This document shows positions 32,315 to 42,653 of a DNA stretch of 42,653 nt, one piece after another. Both the position numbers and the translations under genes were made by a program. The stretch is from Cellvibrionaceae bacterium (GTDB lineage Bacteria; Pseudomonadota; Gammaproteobacteria; Pseudomonadales; Cellvibrionaceae), in assembly GCA_025800365.1 (NCBI GenBank), contig JAOXRT010000077.1, positions 1 to 42,653 of the forward strand, read 5' to 3'. The notes beneath the pieces were generated by a model that did not search any database, was not told the DNA's origin, and saw only the letters and a list, made by a program, of their open reading frames with translations. How positions within the stretch are numbered: position 1 is the first letter of the stretch; every line of letters begins with the position of its first letter.

Positions 32315-33175
32315 ATGGCAGGCGGAAAAGAAATACGTACTCAGATAACGAGTATTAAATCTACGCAGAAAATCACCAGCGCCATGGAAATGGTTGCGGC
32401 GAGTAAGATGCGTAAAGCCCAAGACCGCATGCAATTAGGCAAACCTTACGCTCAGCGTATTCGTGACGTTGTTGGCCATATCGCCAACTCAACGCCTGAA
32501 TATAAGCATACCTATATGGAAGAGCGTGAAGTTAAGCGGGTTGGATTTATTTTAGTGTCTACCGACCGTGGCCTTTGTGGTGGCTTAAACATTAACTTGT
32601 TTAAAGCGGCTATCAAGTCCATGAAAGAGTGGGCCGACTTGGATGTGGGTATCGACCTGTGTTTGATCGGTGCAAAAGCCCAAGCATTCTTTAACAGCTA
32701 TGGTGGTAATGTCGTTGCAGCAGTACGCGACTTAGGTGAAGACCCAGCCATCGCCGATTTGATCGGTAGCGTTAAGACAATGCTTGATGCCTTCGCCGAC
32801 GGCAAAATCGACAAGCTTTACTTAGTAGGTAATGAGTTCGTAAACACTATGACTCAAAACCCAACGGTTCAGCAATTGTTGCCTTTGCAAGCGCAAGAAG
32901 ACACCGAGAAAAAACACGCTTGGGACTATATCTACGAGCCGGATGCACGTGAGTTGCTAGATGGCCTTTTGACTCGTTACGTTGAGTCACAGGTTTATCA
33001 GGCGGTCGTAGAAAATGGTGCTTGTGAGCAAGCCTCGCGCATGATCGCGATGAAGAACGCTACCGAAAACGCTGGCGATCTTATCGATGATCTTGAGCTG
33101 GTTTATAACAAAGCTCGTCAGGCTGCTATTACCCAAGAATTGTCTGAAATTGTGAGCGGTGCCGCGGCTGTATAA
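32315..33175 (+). CDS. atpG: ATP synthase F1 subunit gamma
   Basis: 286 residues. The central rotating shaft: N-terminal coiled-coil helix ([33 protein letters not shown]), Rossmann-like middle with [13 protein letters not shown], and the C-terminal helix [17 protein letters not shown]...[19 protein letters not shown] that completes the coiled coil. Typical position. Confidence 0.98.
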   Translation: MAGGKEIRTQITSIKSTQKITSAMEMVAASKMRKAQDRMQLGKPYAQRIRDVVGHIANSTPEYKHTYMEEREVKRVGFILVSTDRGLCGGLNINLFKAAIKSMKEWADLDVGIDLCLIGAKAQAFFNSYGGNVVAAVRDLGEDPAIADLIGSVKTMLDAFADGKIDKLYLVGNEFVNTMTQNPTVQQLLPLQAQEDTEKKHAWDYIYEPDARELLDGLLTRYVESQVYQAVVENGACEQASRMIAMKNATENAGDLIDDLELVYNKARQAAITQELSEIVSGAAAV

Positions 33176-34615
<1,440 letters not shown>

Positions 34616-34676
34616 TGGGCTTGGGGGTTAGAGAATGCTCTAGCTCCCTACCATACACCCGAAAGAGGCTAGAACA

Positions 34677-35102
34677 ATGGCAATGACTGTCCACTGCGAA
34701 ATTGCAAGTGCAGAAGAGCAGCTCTACTCCGGTTTAGTAGAAATGGTAATTGCTGCAGGTACAGAAGGTGATATCGGTGTCGCTTACGGCCACGCCCCAT
34801 TACTGACGTCCCTACAGCCAGGCCCAATCCGCATCATCAAACAAGGTGGTGAGGAAGAGATCTACTACATCTCCGGTGGCTATTTGGAAGTGCAAGCCAG
34901 CCAAGTATCTGTATTGGCCGATACGGCATTGCGTGCTGATGATATGGATGAGTCCAAAGCATTGGCGGCGCAAAAAGAAGCTCAGCAAGCACTGACCAAT
35001 CAGTCTGGTGAGTTTGACTACTCGGCGGCAGCCGTACAGTTGGCGGAAGCCTCTGCACAGCTACGTACCTTGCAGGCCATTCGCAAAAAACTGGGTAAAT
35101 AA
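34677..35102 (+). CDS. atpC: ATP synthase F1 subunit epsilon
   Basis: 141 residues: an N-terminal beta sandwich ([39 protein letters not shown]) and a C-terminal two-helix hairpin, the part that inhibits ATP hydrolysis in relatives. Closes the operon and is followed by a strong terminator. Confidence 0.98.
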   Translation: MAMTVHCEIASAEEQLYSGLVEMVIAAGTEGDIGVAYGHAPLLTSLQPGPIRIIKQGGEEEIYYISGGYLEVQASQVSVLADTALRADDMDESKALAAQKEAQQALTNQSGEFDYSAAAVQLAEASAQLRTLQAIRKKLGK

Positions 35103-35121
35103 GCTCTATTTGCCCAGAGTT

Positions 35122-35149
35122 AAAAAAGCAGCTTCGGCTGCTTTTTTTT
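35122..35149 (+). terminator. Rho-independent terminator of the ATP synthase operon
   Basis: AAAAAAGCAGC (35122-35132), a stable TTCG tetraloop, GCTGCTTTTTT and two further T. Textbook form, 19 bases after the atpC stop. Confidence 0.95.
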
Positions 35150-35278
35150 CCTCTGTAAGTTGAGTATTTATTGGCATTAAACTGTCAAACTCTCCGTGTA
35201 CTGTAAACTGTTGCGGTAACTGCTTAAAAGCTTAGTGGCAAATTATTTGGCGCTAAGGCAAAACAACAAGGAACCCCT

Positions 35279-36640
35279 ATGTTATTAGACATCGTAATTC
35301 TCGCGGCCGGTAAAGGGACACGGATGAAGTCCAGCCTGCCGAAGGTGTTGCACAAGGTTGGTGGTCACAGCCTACTTTCTCATGTACTGGGTGCAGCGAA
35401 GGCGCTTGAGTCCGACAATATCAATATTATTGTTGGTCACGGCGCAGAAATCGTTAGAAGTGAGTTTAGTGAAGAGTCGGTTAATTTCATTGAGCAAACT
35501 GAGCAGCTAGGTACTGGCCACGCCGTACAACAAGCCCTGCCCTATCTACGTGACAATGCGACAGCCTTAATTCTATATGGCGATGTTCCATTAACACCCA
35601 CAGCGACTTTAAGAGAGCTATTAGAGCAAGTTCGAGAAGACGCGATGTCCTTACTGACTGTAGAGCTAGATGACCCTGCAGGTTATGGCCGCATTATTCG
35701 CAATGCACAAGGTAATGCCAGCGCCATCGTCGAGCAGAAAGACGCCAGTAAAGATCAGCTAGCGATTTGCGAAGTGAATACCGGCATTATGGCAGTACCT
35801 ACAGCACTGCTTAAAGAATGGTTGCCGAACCTTTCCAATGAAAACGCCCAAGGTGAATACTATCTTACCGATGTGGTTGAAATGGCGAGCAGCAATCACA
35901 TCGATATCAATATCGTACAAGCCGACGACGAGATGGATGTGCTGGGTGTTAATAACCGAGTGCAACAAGCAGAATTAGAGCGCTACTATCAGTCTGTACA
36001 GGCCATGATTCTATTGGAAGAAGGCGTGAGCCTACTAGACCCAGATCGCTTTGATTGTCGCGGTGAGCTCACTGCAGGAAGCGATGTTACGATTGATGTT
36101 AACTGTGTCTTTGAAGGTAAGGTAGAAATTGGGAATAACGTTTATATCGGCCCTAACTGCGTCATCACTAACAGTAAAATTGGCGACAACACAACTATTA
36201 AAGCCAATAGTATTTTAGAAGACACCGTGATTACCGGTGATTCAGACATCGGTCCTTTTGCTCGTTTACGTCCGGGCACCGAGCTAGGCAAAGGCGCGAA
36301 AATTGGTAATTTTGTAGAGACCAAAAAAGCTATAGTTGGTGAAGGCTCTAAAATTAATCATTTAAGCTATGTAGGCGATGCAGAGCTCGGCACTGGCGTT
36401 AATGTAGGTGCAGGCACCATTACGTGTAATTATGATGGTGTGAATAAATCGAAAACCACCATTGGTGACGGCGCGTTTATTGGCTCAAATACATCCTTGG
36501 TGGCACCTGTAACCGTTGCAAGCGAGGCCACCGTGGGTGCTGGCTCAACGGTAGCGAAAGATGTCGCTGAAGGCGAACTTGCCGTAGCAAGAGCTAAGCA
36601 AAGAAATATCGCTAACTGGCAGAAGCCTGTTAAAAAATAA
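35279..36640 (+). CDS. glmU: Bifunctional N-acetylglucosamine-1-phosphate uridyltransferase / glucosamine-1-phosphate acetyltransferase
   Basis: 453 residues. Makes UDP-GlcNAc, precursor of peptidoglycan and LPS. N-terminal nucleotidyltransferase: AAGKGTRMKSSLPKVLH (about 8-24), GTGHAVQQALP, LYGDVPL. C-terminal left-handed beta helix of hexapeptide repeats (about 250-440; VYIGPNCVITNSKIGDNT and so on) with the acetyltransferase residues in ICNYDG-type TCNYDGVNKSKTTIGDG. glmS follows 60 bases later, so both ends of the pathway are cotranscribed or nearly so. Confidence 0.99.
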   Translation: MLLDIVILAAGKGTRMKSSLPKVLHKVGGHSLLSHVLGAAKALESDNINIIVGHGAEIVRSEFSEESVNFIEQTEQLGTGHAVQQALPYLRDNATALILYGDVPLTPTATLRELLEQVREDAMSLLTVELDDPAGYGRIIRNAQGNASAIVEQKDASKDQLAICEVNTGIMAVPTALLKEWLPNLSNENAQGEYYLTDVVEMASSNHIDINIVQADDEMDVLGVNNRVQQAELERYYQSVQAMILLEEGVSLLDPDRFDCRGELTAGSDVTIDVNCVFEGKVEIGNNVYIGPNCVITNSKIGDNTTIKANSILEDTVITGDSDIGPFARLRPGTELGKGAKIGNFVETKKAIVGEGSKINHLSYVGDAELGTGVNVGAGTITCNYDGVNKSKTTIGDGAFIGSNTSLVAPVTVASEATVGAGSTVAKDVAEGELAVARAKQRNIANWQKPVKK

Positions 36641-36700
36641 GCGCCAGGGATATCGGCGTACTTCAAAAAGCTAAAACAAAACTAGAAAGTAGGAAAGACT

Positions 36701-38530
36701 ATGTGTGGAATTGTCGGTGGGGTAACACAAAGGAATGTGTTGGGTATTTTAGTCGAAGGTTTGAAGAGACTGGAATATCGCGGCTATGACTCAGCAGGTG
36801 TCGCTTTGGTTGAACCCAATGGCGACTTAAGTGTTCGTAAAGCACTCGGCAAAGTTAGCGAGCTAGAAAAAGAGCTTGCAGATAACCCTACCCGCGGCAA
36901 TCTAGGTATTGCCCACACACGCTGGGCGACTCATGGTAAGCCAAGCCAAGCCAATGCACACCCACACTACTCTGATCATATCGCGATAGTCCACAATGGT
37001 ATTATCGAAAACCATGAACCACTACGCGAGCAATTAAGCGCTGATGGCTATGAGTTTATTACCGAAACCGATACCGAGGTAATTGCTCATCTACTGCATA
37101 AAGTTTACGAGCAAGAACAGAATTTATTCACGGCCTTACAAAAAACCGTTTCACAACTAGAAGGTGCCTACGGACTAGCGGTTGTTTCCAGCAGGGAGCC
37201 AGATCGTATTGTAGCGGCTCGCAGCGGCAGTCCATTAGTTATCGGTATCGGTATAGAAGAGAACTTCCTAGCCTCAGATCAAATGGCACTTCGCCAAGTA
37301 ACCGATCGCTTTGTATATCTTGAAGAAGGCGATATGGTCGACGTGCGTCGAGAGACCTTCAGTATTGTTGATATATCCGGTGAAACCGTAGAGCGCCCAA
37401 TTACCAAAATTGCCGAAGCTGATGAGGTTGTGGATAAAGGCCACTACCGACACTTCATGCAAAAAGAAATTTTCGAACAAGCTCGTGTTATTCGAAATAC
37501 CTTGCAAGGTCGTATTGGGCAAAACAAAGTATTGGAGCAAGTCTTTGGTACATCGGCTGCAGAAATTTTTGACCAAGTGCAACGTGTGCAAATTATTGCC
37601 TGTGGTACCAGTTACCATTCCGGCCTAGTTTGCAAATATTGGTTAGAAGATTGGGCGGGCATTCCCTGTGATATCGAAGTAGCTTCTGAATATCGCTACC
37701 GCAAAGTAGTTGTTAGTCCAGGTACCCTATTTGTAACTATCTCTCAATCAGGTGAAACAGCTGATACCTTGGCTGCATTACGTTTAGCCAAAGACCTAAA
37801 CTATTTAGCATCCCTGACGATCTGCAATGTACCGAACAGCTCACTAGCGCGTGAGTCTGATCTGGTATTAATGACCCAAGCAGGCCCAGAAATTGGTGTA
37901 GCTTCAACCAAAGCATTTACCACCCAACTAGTTTCATTGCAGCTACTTACCATCGTGCTAGGTCGTCGCCACCAGCTAAGTAGCGACAAAGAGTCAGAGC
38001 TGGTAAAAGCCCTGCACAGCTTACCTTCACTATGCGAAGAAGTACTGGCATTGGACCCTGAGGTACTGGAGATGTCAGAGCATTTCTCAGAAAAGCATCA
38101 TTCGCTTTTCTTAGGCCGTGGTCCACAGTATCCAGTGGCAATGGAAGGCGCCCTTAAGCTAAAAGAAATCTCCTATATTCACGCCGAATCATATCCTGCA
38201 GGCGAGCTTAAACATGGCCCGCTAGCACTGGTTGATTCCGATATGCCAATCGTGGGGGTTGCCCCAAATAACGATTTGCTTGAAAAACTAAAATCAAACC
38301 TAGAAGAAGTTCAAGCACGCGGCGGAATGCTATACGTGTTTGCCGATAAAGATGCGGGCTTCCAAAACAATGGCAGCACCAAGGTGATTAACCTACCCCA
38401 TGTACCAGCAAGCCTAGAGCCAATTATTTACACCCTTCCGCTACAACAGCTTTCCTACCATGTAGCTGTTTTGAAAGGTACGGATGTGGACCAACCTAGA
38501 AATTTGGCAAAGTCGGTTACTGTGGAATAA
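36701..38530 (+). CDS. glmS: Glutamine-fructose-6-phosphate aminotransferase (isomerizing)
   Basis: 609 residues, the usual length. Makes glucosamine-6-phosphate from fructose-6-phosphate and glutamine. After Met removal Cys2 (MCGIVGG) is the glutaminase nucleophile; [16 protein letters not shown] and the GYDSAG stretch mark the glutaminase domain (1-240). Two SIS sugar-isomerase domains follow, with [17 protein letters not shown] and [14 protein letters not shown], and the C-terminal [25 protein letters not shown] precedes the ATG. Confidence 0.99.
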   Translation: MCGIVGGVTQRNVLGILVEGLKRLEYRGYDSAGVALVEPNGDLSVRKALGKVSELEKELADNPTRGNLGIAHTRWATHGKPSQANAHPHYSDHIAIVHNGIIENHEPLREQLSADGYEFITETDTEVIAHLLHKVYEQEQNLFTALQKTVSQLEGAYGLAVVSSREPDRIVAARSGSPLVIGIGIEENFLASDQMALRQVTDRFVYLEEGDMVDVRRETFSIVDISGETVERPITKIAEADEVVDKGHYRHFMQKEIFEQARVIRNTLQGRIGQNKVLEQVFGTSAAEIFDQVQRVQIIACGTSYHSGLVCKYWLEDWAGIPCDIEVASEYRYRKVVVSPGTLFVTISQSGETADTLAALRLAKDLNYLASLTICNVPNSSLARESDLVLMTQAGPEIGVASTKAFTTQLVSLQLLTIVLGRRHQLSSDKESELVKALHSLPSLCEEVLALDPEVLEMSEHFSEKHHSLFLGRGPQYPVAMEGALKLKEISYIHAESYPAGELKHGPLALVDSDMPIVGVAPNNDLLEKLKSNLEEVQARGGMLYVFADKDAGFQNNGSTKVINLPHVPASLEPIIYTLPLQQLSYHVAVLKGTDVDQPRNLAKSVTVE

Positions 38531-38537
38531 CCGGCTA

Positions 38538-38566
38538 GAGAGCTTAGGTTGCAGCGCTAAGCTCTC
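38538..38566. terminator. Hairpin after glmS, possible bidirectional terminator
   Basis: Perfect 10-bp stem GAGAGCTTAG / CTAAGCTCTC with a 9-base loop, eight bases past the glmS stop and between convergent genes. No T tract on either strand, so termination is inferred. Confidence 0.5.
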
Positions 38567-38638
38567 TCACCATTGCTTCAAAAAAACACTATACATCTGT
38601 ATATGTAAAAATTTATAGAGAAGATGGAAGTGTTATGT

Positions 38639-39127
38639 TCAATTAAACTCAATTGCTACTATCTTCTTCTGAGAACTATCCGAACTATATTTACAAGCAC
38701 TATTTGCGCCAGTAAAGAGGAATCTCTTCTTCTCTGTCTTTTTTGTAAGCTTGTTAACTCTAAGAATATTCGCGTAGCATGGAAAGCGGTCACCTTTGAC
38801 GAGTACATCCATCCCGGCTTTTGTGGATAACTTAAACGTATAATCTATCCACCACTCCTTTGTAGGTCCGAACTTTCGAGTTATACCTTTTCCTTTTCTA
38901 TATGATTCTATCTCAACCTTAGAGATATCCACAAAAGGCACCTTAGTTATTTCGTTCTCGTAGTTAACGGAGAAGTACTTATTGCTTTGGCCGCCTAGCT
39001 CTGCCGGTCCGCTTAAGCTCGAACCATCTGTAAAATAAATAGTTAAATCAAGATCTTGCGAAGATTGAGCGGTTCCACTTATTAGTAATACTGAAGAAAA
39101 GAATAAACGTAAAATTAAAGCATTCAT
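38639..39127 (-). CDS. Small exported protein of unknown function
   Basis: 162 residues, not recognised. The first 23 or so form a signal peptide (LILRLFFSSVLLISGTAQS). The mature part is rich in short beta strands: a LTIYFTDGSSLSGPAEL segment followed by VPFVDISKVEI looks like a small barrel or sandwich, then a basic stretch with two Cys (CYANI, SACKYS) that could pair in the periplasm. A GGGAGA ribosome site precedes the ATG. It lies 19 bases downstream of the next exported gene, in the same direction, so the two form a likely operon and may act together. Confidence 0.7.
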   Translation of the reverse strand: MNALILRLFFSSVLLISGTAQSSQDLDLTIYFTDGSSLSGPAELGGQSNKYFSVNYENEITKVPFVDISKVEIESYRKGKGITRKFGPTKEWWIDYTFKLSTKAGMDVLVKGDRFPCYANILRVNKLTKKTEKKRFLFTGANSACKYSSDSSQKKIVAIEFN

Positions 39128-39146
39128 GAAGACATCTCCCGATTTA

Positions 39147-39602
39147 CTAGCGGCAAAAATTTTCTAGAAAAACGTCGTCCATATTAGCATCCTGGTACTT
39201 GCTACTGTTTACCACCTGCATTTCAGCTTTAGCTAATCCTCGTTTACTTTTTACCTTTTTAAGGTCGGCCTTCTTGGAGGCATTTGCTAGTTTGATAGAG
39301 AGCTGGCCTTCACTGGCATTACTTTGAGTTTTGAACGATGCTAAAACGCAGCCTTTGTATATCCCGGTAGCTACCAGCTTGAAATCTGAGCTCCCATCTA
39401 TGAATTGGTGAATGTCGGCGTAGGCTTTCATATCTGAGCCACGATTTTTAATCTTGAAAAAAGCGGTATAGTCATAGCGAAGACCTTTCCCAATAACGTA
39501 CGCCATAGTATTAATTTTTCCGCGAGCTTCAGCTGCGGCGCTACTATTAATGGAATAGGTCAAAATAAATATTGCTAAAAGTAACTTTTTAATTGAGGAC
39601 AT
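39147..39602 (-). CDS. Small exported protein of unknown function
   Basis: 151 residues, not recognised. Signal peptide about 1-23 (KKLLLAIFILTYSINSSAAA). The mature domain has alternating hydrophobic beta strands and two Cys, one central (KGCVLASF) and one in the extreme C-terminus (ENFCR), which may form a disulfide. Lys-rich middle. AGGAAGTAAAACT precedes the start. First gene of the two-gene minus-strand unit. Confidence 0.7.
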   Translation of the reverse strand: MSSIKKLLLAIFILTYSINSSAAAEARGKINTMAYVIGKGLRYDYTAFFKIKNRGSDMKAYADIHQFIDGSSDFKLVATGIYKGCVLASFKTQSNASEGQLSIKLANASKKADLKKVKSKRGLAKAEMQVVNSSKYQDANMDDVFLENFCR

Positions 39603-39948
39603 AGTTTTACTTCCTGTACTGCTTAAGATAGTGAATTAACTATATAAGCTAGCACAGAAGGGTTTTTGGAAAACAAAAAGAAGTTTCGATTCTCTGCCAT
39701 TCGAATGCGGTTTTCGGACAATGAAAGGTAATTAGTGAAAATGATATACACCTGACAGACACAGAAAGAGCAAAAAAAGCAACGTAATTTATGAAAATCA
39801 CTTCCTGGCAGTAGTTCTAACTTCGGGGAAAGATCAGACTGTACCCCTCATTTTCACAAGATCTGTACCTATAAGCAAAGTAACTCATGAGATAGCATAG
39901 TCAAACAGGCCACCCATACGTGGTAAAACAAGCCGAAGAGCACTGACT
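39603..39948. other. Divergent intergenic region, nothing further recognised
   Basis: 346 bases between divergent genes. AT-rich at both ends; it presumably holds both promoters, but I see no clear -35/-10 pair, no operator palindrome and no credible reading frame. Confidence 0.4.
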
Positions 39949-40248
39949 ATGCGTAAAACGCCAAGAGACTTTGTCCATATCGATGAAATGTGGGATGCCG
40001 ATCCCTTTTGGGAGAGCTACTTCCTAAAGACCAGTGTATGGGTATATATCGACACCTTCAGGGCGGAACTCGCCGGCGATAGCGACTATGCCAGAATTGT
40101 AATCCAGGGCGGAGACGACCTGATCTGGATTTACAGCGTCCCTTTAAACCAAAGCCAGCAGTTATTTGAACTATTGGATAAAATTGAAAAGCCGGTAAAA
40201 CAGAGCCAGCTTGAACTACTGGGGTTCAAACGGAGCGAAGAATTATAA
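39949..40248 (+). CDS. Hypothetical 99-residue acidic protein
   Basis: No recognised family. No signal peptide or membrane segment, so probably cytoplasmic. Trp/Tyr/Phe-rich N-terminal half (EMWDADPFWESYFLKTSVWVYID), then beta-type segments (ARIVIQGGDDLIWIYSVPL) and a C-terminal helix. The reading frame is clean and the pattern of hydrophobic residues is protein-like, but the ribosome site is weak. It stands alone, convergent with the OmpA-family gene. Confidence 0.55.
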   Translation: MRKTPRDFVHIDEMWDADPFWESYFLKTSVWVYIDTFRAELAGDSDYARIVIQGGDDLIWIYSVPLNQSQQLFELLDKIEKPVKQSQLELLGFKRSEEL

Positions 40249-40268
40249 AGGTGTTTGCAATACCGGCT

Positions 40269-40392
40269 GCACTATTCAGTTTAATTAGACGCGGGCATTT
40301 CCGTGAAGGTCGCGCTATTTAAAAGATGGTCTGAAGGGCGGCTCTTCTCCCAGCACCGTTCGTAAATACCTCAATAGCAAAGATTGGTGATG
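40269..40392 (+). pseudogene. Possible decayed fragment of a transposase helix-turn-helix
   Basis: Two frames, broken by stops and a shift, give LIRRGHFREGRAI and then GGSSPSTVRKYLNSKDW. Together they resemble the N-terminal HTH of IS21-type IstA proteins (a RRG...TVRKYL pattern). The match is short and needs a search; it would be a relic, not an active element. Confidence 0.25.
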
Positions 40393-40472
40393 ATCAGGAA
40401 GTCGAGGCAAGTCTCGTAAAAGAAGAACAATGTCGCCTCTCCTACTAATGAGTCGCCTCAACGAAAAACAAG

Positions 40473-41399
40473 TTACTTATGTGGCTGACTCAAAACCAAC
40501 TCCACTCGCCTATTCTGTGCTCGACCTTTCTCTTTTTTATTAACGGCTATTGGAGATAGTGGGCCTACCCCTTTTGCTATCAACCTTTCTTGGCTTATAC
40601 CCATCTCTACGAGTGCTTTTACAACGGCTTGAGCTCGTTGTTCAGAAAGGCTTATATTGAGGCTAAGATTGCCAGTATAGTCTGTATGACCAACCACATA
40701 AGCATTTATATTGGCATTAGAGTTTAGATAAGCCGCGATCGCAGAGAGGGATTCCTTTGACGAGTCTTTAACAATGGCCTTTCCGGTATCGAAGTGAATA
40801 CCTTTTAAGACTACTCTACCCTGATTTTCGATACCTTGGCTGATGTCTTTAACGTTTAGTTTTCCAAGTGCCATAGTGGCTTCTTCAAGAATAACGAGCT
40901 CGTAGCGCGTATAGTCCTTAAACTGCCCCGCTATAACGGCTACCCAATATTGATTACCTTTCTGATTTAAAGACGCAGTTAGCAAGCCAAACTTGTGATT
41001 TTCATGGGAAACAATATTGGCCCTATGATGACCGAATACATGTAGCGGATGATAGTCATCCTTGCCAATACACTCTTGGTTTATACAGCTAAACTCTATT
41101 TTAGCCCCGGCATCCTGTAGAGCTTTTTCATAGTTTCTTATCACTTGAATTGCGCCGGCACCAGAGGCTTGTTCATAGGCTAGTCGCTCGAGGGCCCCCT
41201 CTTTTTTATATTGCTTGGAAAAGGATTCGTTATTCTGGGGAGGAGCCAAAGGGAAAATAAATTGAGAGTGCTCTTCGGATTGTTTCTTCATCAGCGAGAA
41301 ACCAGGATAGCGCTCTAGCAAGGGATGGTCTTCAGTATTTGCGACGAGTTTTCCACTGTAAGCAATTAAAACAGTAAAAACTAATAGATAAATTCGCAT
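40473..41399 (-). CDS. OmpA-family protein with N-terminal DUF4892-like domain
   Basis: 308 residues. Signal peptide about 1-20 (YLLVFTVLIAYSGKLVA), so exported. The mature N-terminal part starts with EDHPLLERYPGFSL and has the look of the DUF4892 domain found in similar Pseudomonas-type OmpA proteins; it includes two Cys in CINQECIG. The C-terminal part (about 195-305) is an OmpA peptidoglycan-binding domain: IHFDTGKAIV, VGHTDYTG, N(x)SLSEQRAQAVVKAL, RLIAKGVGPLSP and AQNRRVEL, with the Asp and Arg that hold diaminopimelate. It probably binds the cell wall in the periplasm or at the outer membrane. No beta-barrel is seen. Confidence 0.85.
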   Translation of the reverse strand: MRIYLLVFTVLIAYSGKLVANTEDHPLLERYPGFSLMKKQSEEHSQFIFPLAPPQNNESFSKQYKKEGALERLAYEQASGAGAIQVIRNYEKALQDAGAKIEFSCINQECIGKDDYHPLHVFGHHRANIVSHENHKFGLLTASLNQKGNQYWVAVIAGQFKDYTRYELVILEEATMALGKLNVKDISQGIENQGRVVLKGIHFDTGKAIVKDSSKESLSAIAAYLNSNANINAYVVGHTDYTGNLSLNISLSEQRAQAVVKALVEMGISQERLIAKGVGPLSPIAVNKKEKGRAQNRRVELVLSQPHK

Positions 41400-41530
41400 C
41401 TCTCAATCCTTTTGAGTGTAATGTCAAATTAAGGCCCGTTTAGCTAAGGACTTTTATCCATATTGTTAATGACTGCTGTGAGTTTCACCATAACCTATAT
41501 TAGTGAAAGGGATCTTAAGAGCTAAGAGAA

Positions 41531-41547
41531 GGCTTAGCCCTTAAGCC
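41531..41547 (-). terminator. Weak terminator-like hairpin after the amidohydrolase gene
   Basis: On the minus strand GGCTTA-AGGGC-TAAGCC (6-bp stem) followed by TTCTCTT, 20 bases past the stop codon. The sequence AGGCTTAGCCCTTA occurs twice, at 41530-41543 and 41564-41577, the second spanning the stop codon. Confidence 0.4.
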
Positions 41548-41567
41548 AAGATTGAAAATTATGAGGC

Positions 41568-42653
41568 TTAGCCCTTATTAGCTCTCAACAGACGCCCCAT
41601 AGGGATCTGACCAAGCTCTTCACTATGCTTATTATCTTGCCAGGCAATATGACCACCCACCATTACCAGTGGTACCACATCATCTGAGCGATTAACCAGT
41701 TGATGGTGTTGATACTCATCACGTAAAACACGTTGAATATTGGCTTCACCGTCATAACTGCTTAGCGCTTTAGGATCTATTAAAATCAAATCGGCTTTAT
41801 CGCCGATATTGATACTACCGCCTTCTACGCCAAATAAATCCGCCGCGTCTTTGCTCAGCCTTTTCACCATATAGCTAACATCCATATCGCCGCCTTGTGA
41901 GGCTAGTTGTAAACAACGTAGGTTTACATCGTAGAAGGCCATATTATTTAGATGTGCTCCGCTGTCGTTAAAACCAGGCATCAGTAATGGATCCATAATC
42001 AAATCGCGAGTGGTTTTCGGATCGCGGTTTGCAGTGGTGGTGCACCAGCTTAATTCAAGATCAAATGTTCTTAAGGTTTGCAGTACAAAGTCAGCCTCGT
42101 CACTTACCCAGAAAAAATCCCTGGCGACAATGCTGGCTTCTTCATCGCTTAAGCTTGCGACCTCAACGCCTCTTTTTATATCGAGAACTCTCTCGAATAG
42201 CTGTTGGAAGTCTTTACCCTGCCAGTATTCGATGGGGCAGCGCTCTACGAACATATCTTCCATACTGCGGTTAAAGGCGTAATCTTCCATATTGATGATT
42301 CGCTTTAGCCTGGCGACATTAAAGCCAGATTTACCTTTAAGCCACATCTCCTTAAAGGTTTTGATGTACTCTGGATCATTAAGAATTTTTAAACGGCTTT
42401 TTTTGTCTTCCAAATCGGTTTCATTTAAGCGGCGTAGTTCTGGAATCTCTTCAGCCAGTGGTGTCACGGCGCCGTCGGACCAGGTTTTAAAAGGTGCACC
42501 TAAGGCTTGTAGATGAAAATCACCTTTAAGCAGCTTAGAATTTAAACCTCGCGATAATAAACGGCCTAACTTTAGAATTTTGAAGTTATTAAATACATCC
42601 AGTGCGGCTACCACAGTGGTTTTTAAAGGCTTGCCATGAAAAAAGGCGCTGGA
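41568..42653 (-). CDS. Amidohydrolase family protein (N-acyl-D-amino-acid deacylase-like), 5' end outside the window
   Basis: The frame stays open to the right edge (13 more codons beyond the GTG at 42614), so the gene starts outside; about 361 residues are visible. The sequence GFNDSGAHL (about 230-238 of the visible part) matches the GxSDxGAH metal-site motif of D-aminoacylase-like amidohydrolases, whose Asp is catalytic. Later elements fit: DAADLFGVEGGSINIGDKADLILIDP and the C-terminal VMVGGHIAWQ, the usual end of the fold's small beta domain. The first metal-binding His residues lie outside. Members hydrolyse N-acyl amino acids or related amides; the substrate cannot be told. Confidence 0.85.
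   Translation of the reverse strand, partial: SSAFFHGKPLKTTVVAALDVFNNFKILKLGRLLSRGLNSKLLKGDFHLQALGAPFKTWSDGAVTPLAEEIPELRRLNETDLEDKKSRLKILNDPEYIKTFKEMWLKGKSGFNVARLKRIINMEDYAFNRSMEDMFVERCPIEYWQGKDFQQLFERVLDIKRGVEVASLSDEEASIVARDFFWVSDEADFVLQTLRTFDLELSWCTTTANRDPKTTRDLIMDPLLMPGFNDSGAHLNNMAFYDVNLRCLQLASQGGDMDVSYMVKRLSKDAADLFGVEGGSINIGDKADLILIDPKALSSYDGEANIQRVLRDEYQHHQLVNRSDDVVPLVMVGGHIAWQDNKHSEELGQIPMGRLLRANKG

Noticed and set aside
39840-39870. CAGACTGTACCCCTC stretch resembling ends of some small repeats
   Set aside because: No partner inverted repeat or second copy in the window.

Overview
The window is the replication-origin neighbourhood of a gammaproteobacterial chromosome of moderate G+C content. 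The evidence is two conserved gene blocks side by side: gyrB-recF-dnaN-dnaA on the minus strand, then rpmH-rnpA-yidD-yidC-mnmE and mnmG-rsmG-parA-parB-atpIBEFHAGDC-glmU-glmS on the plus strand. The order recalls Pseudomonas/Cellvibrio-type and other marine gammaproteobacteria; I cannot name the genus from the sequence alone.

Layout. 1-2391: an M16 metalloprotease cut by the left edge. 2706-3791: a soluble zinc-binding (CZB) chemoreceptor preceded by a FliA-like promoter. 4052-4723: an exported spondin_N protein. 4871-11253 (minus): gyrB, recF, dnaN, dnaA. recF carries two perfect 16-bp parS palindromes inside its reading frame. 11254-11871: the divergent dnaA/rpmH gap with several DnaA boxes. 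11872-15778: rpmH, rnpA, yidD, yidC, mnmE. 15779-16773: a 1-kb gap with at least seven exact or near DnaA boxes and an adjacent AT-rich unwinding-type segment, the best oriC candidate by motif content. 16774-21222: mnmG, rsmG, parA, parB. 21533-27579: two large EAL proteins, both with damaged GGDEF domains, sitting between parB and the ATP synthase operon. 27823-35102: the full F1Fo ATP synthase operon. 35279-38530: glmU and glmS. 38531-42653: an accessory stretch with two small exported proteins of unknown function, a 99-residue orphan, an OmpA-family protein and the 3' part of an amidohydrolase gene.

How it fits together. DnaA and the DnaA-box clusters start replication, DnaN/GyrB/RecF support it, and ParA/ParB with the parS sites in recF segregate the new origins. 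The RNA-modification (MnmE/MnmG, RsmG), ribosome/RNase P (RpmH, RnpA) and membrane insertion (YidD, YidC) genes are the usual passengers of this locus. GlmS and GlmU supply UDP-GlcNAc for the cell wall.

The points most worth a second look are the two competing origin-like regions, the parS sites embedded in recF, the c-di-GMP gene pair inserted at a normally conserved junction with the first metal-binding Asp of the leading GGDEF domain replaced by Gly, and the FliA-like promoter in front of the zinc-binding chemoreceptor. No tRNA, rRNA, CRISPR array or intact insertion sequence was seen.
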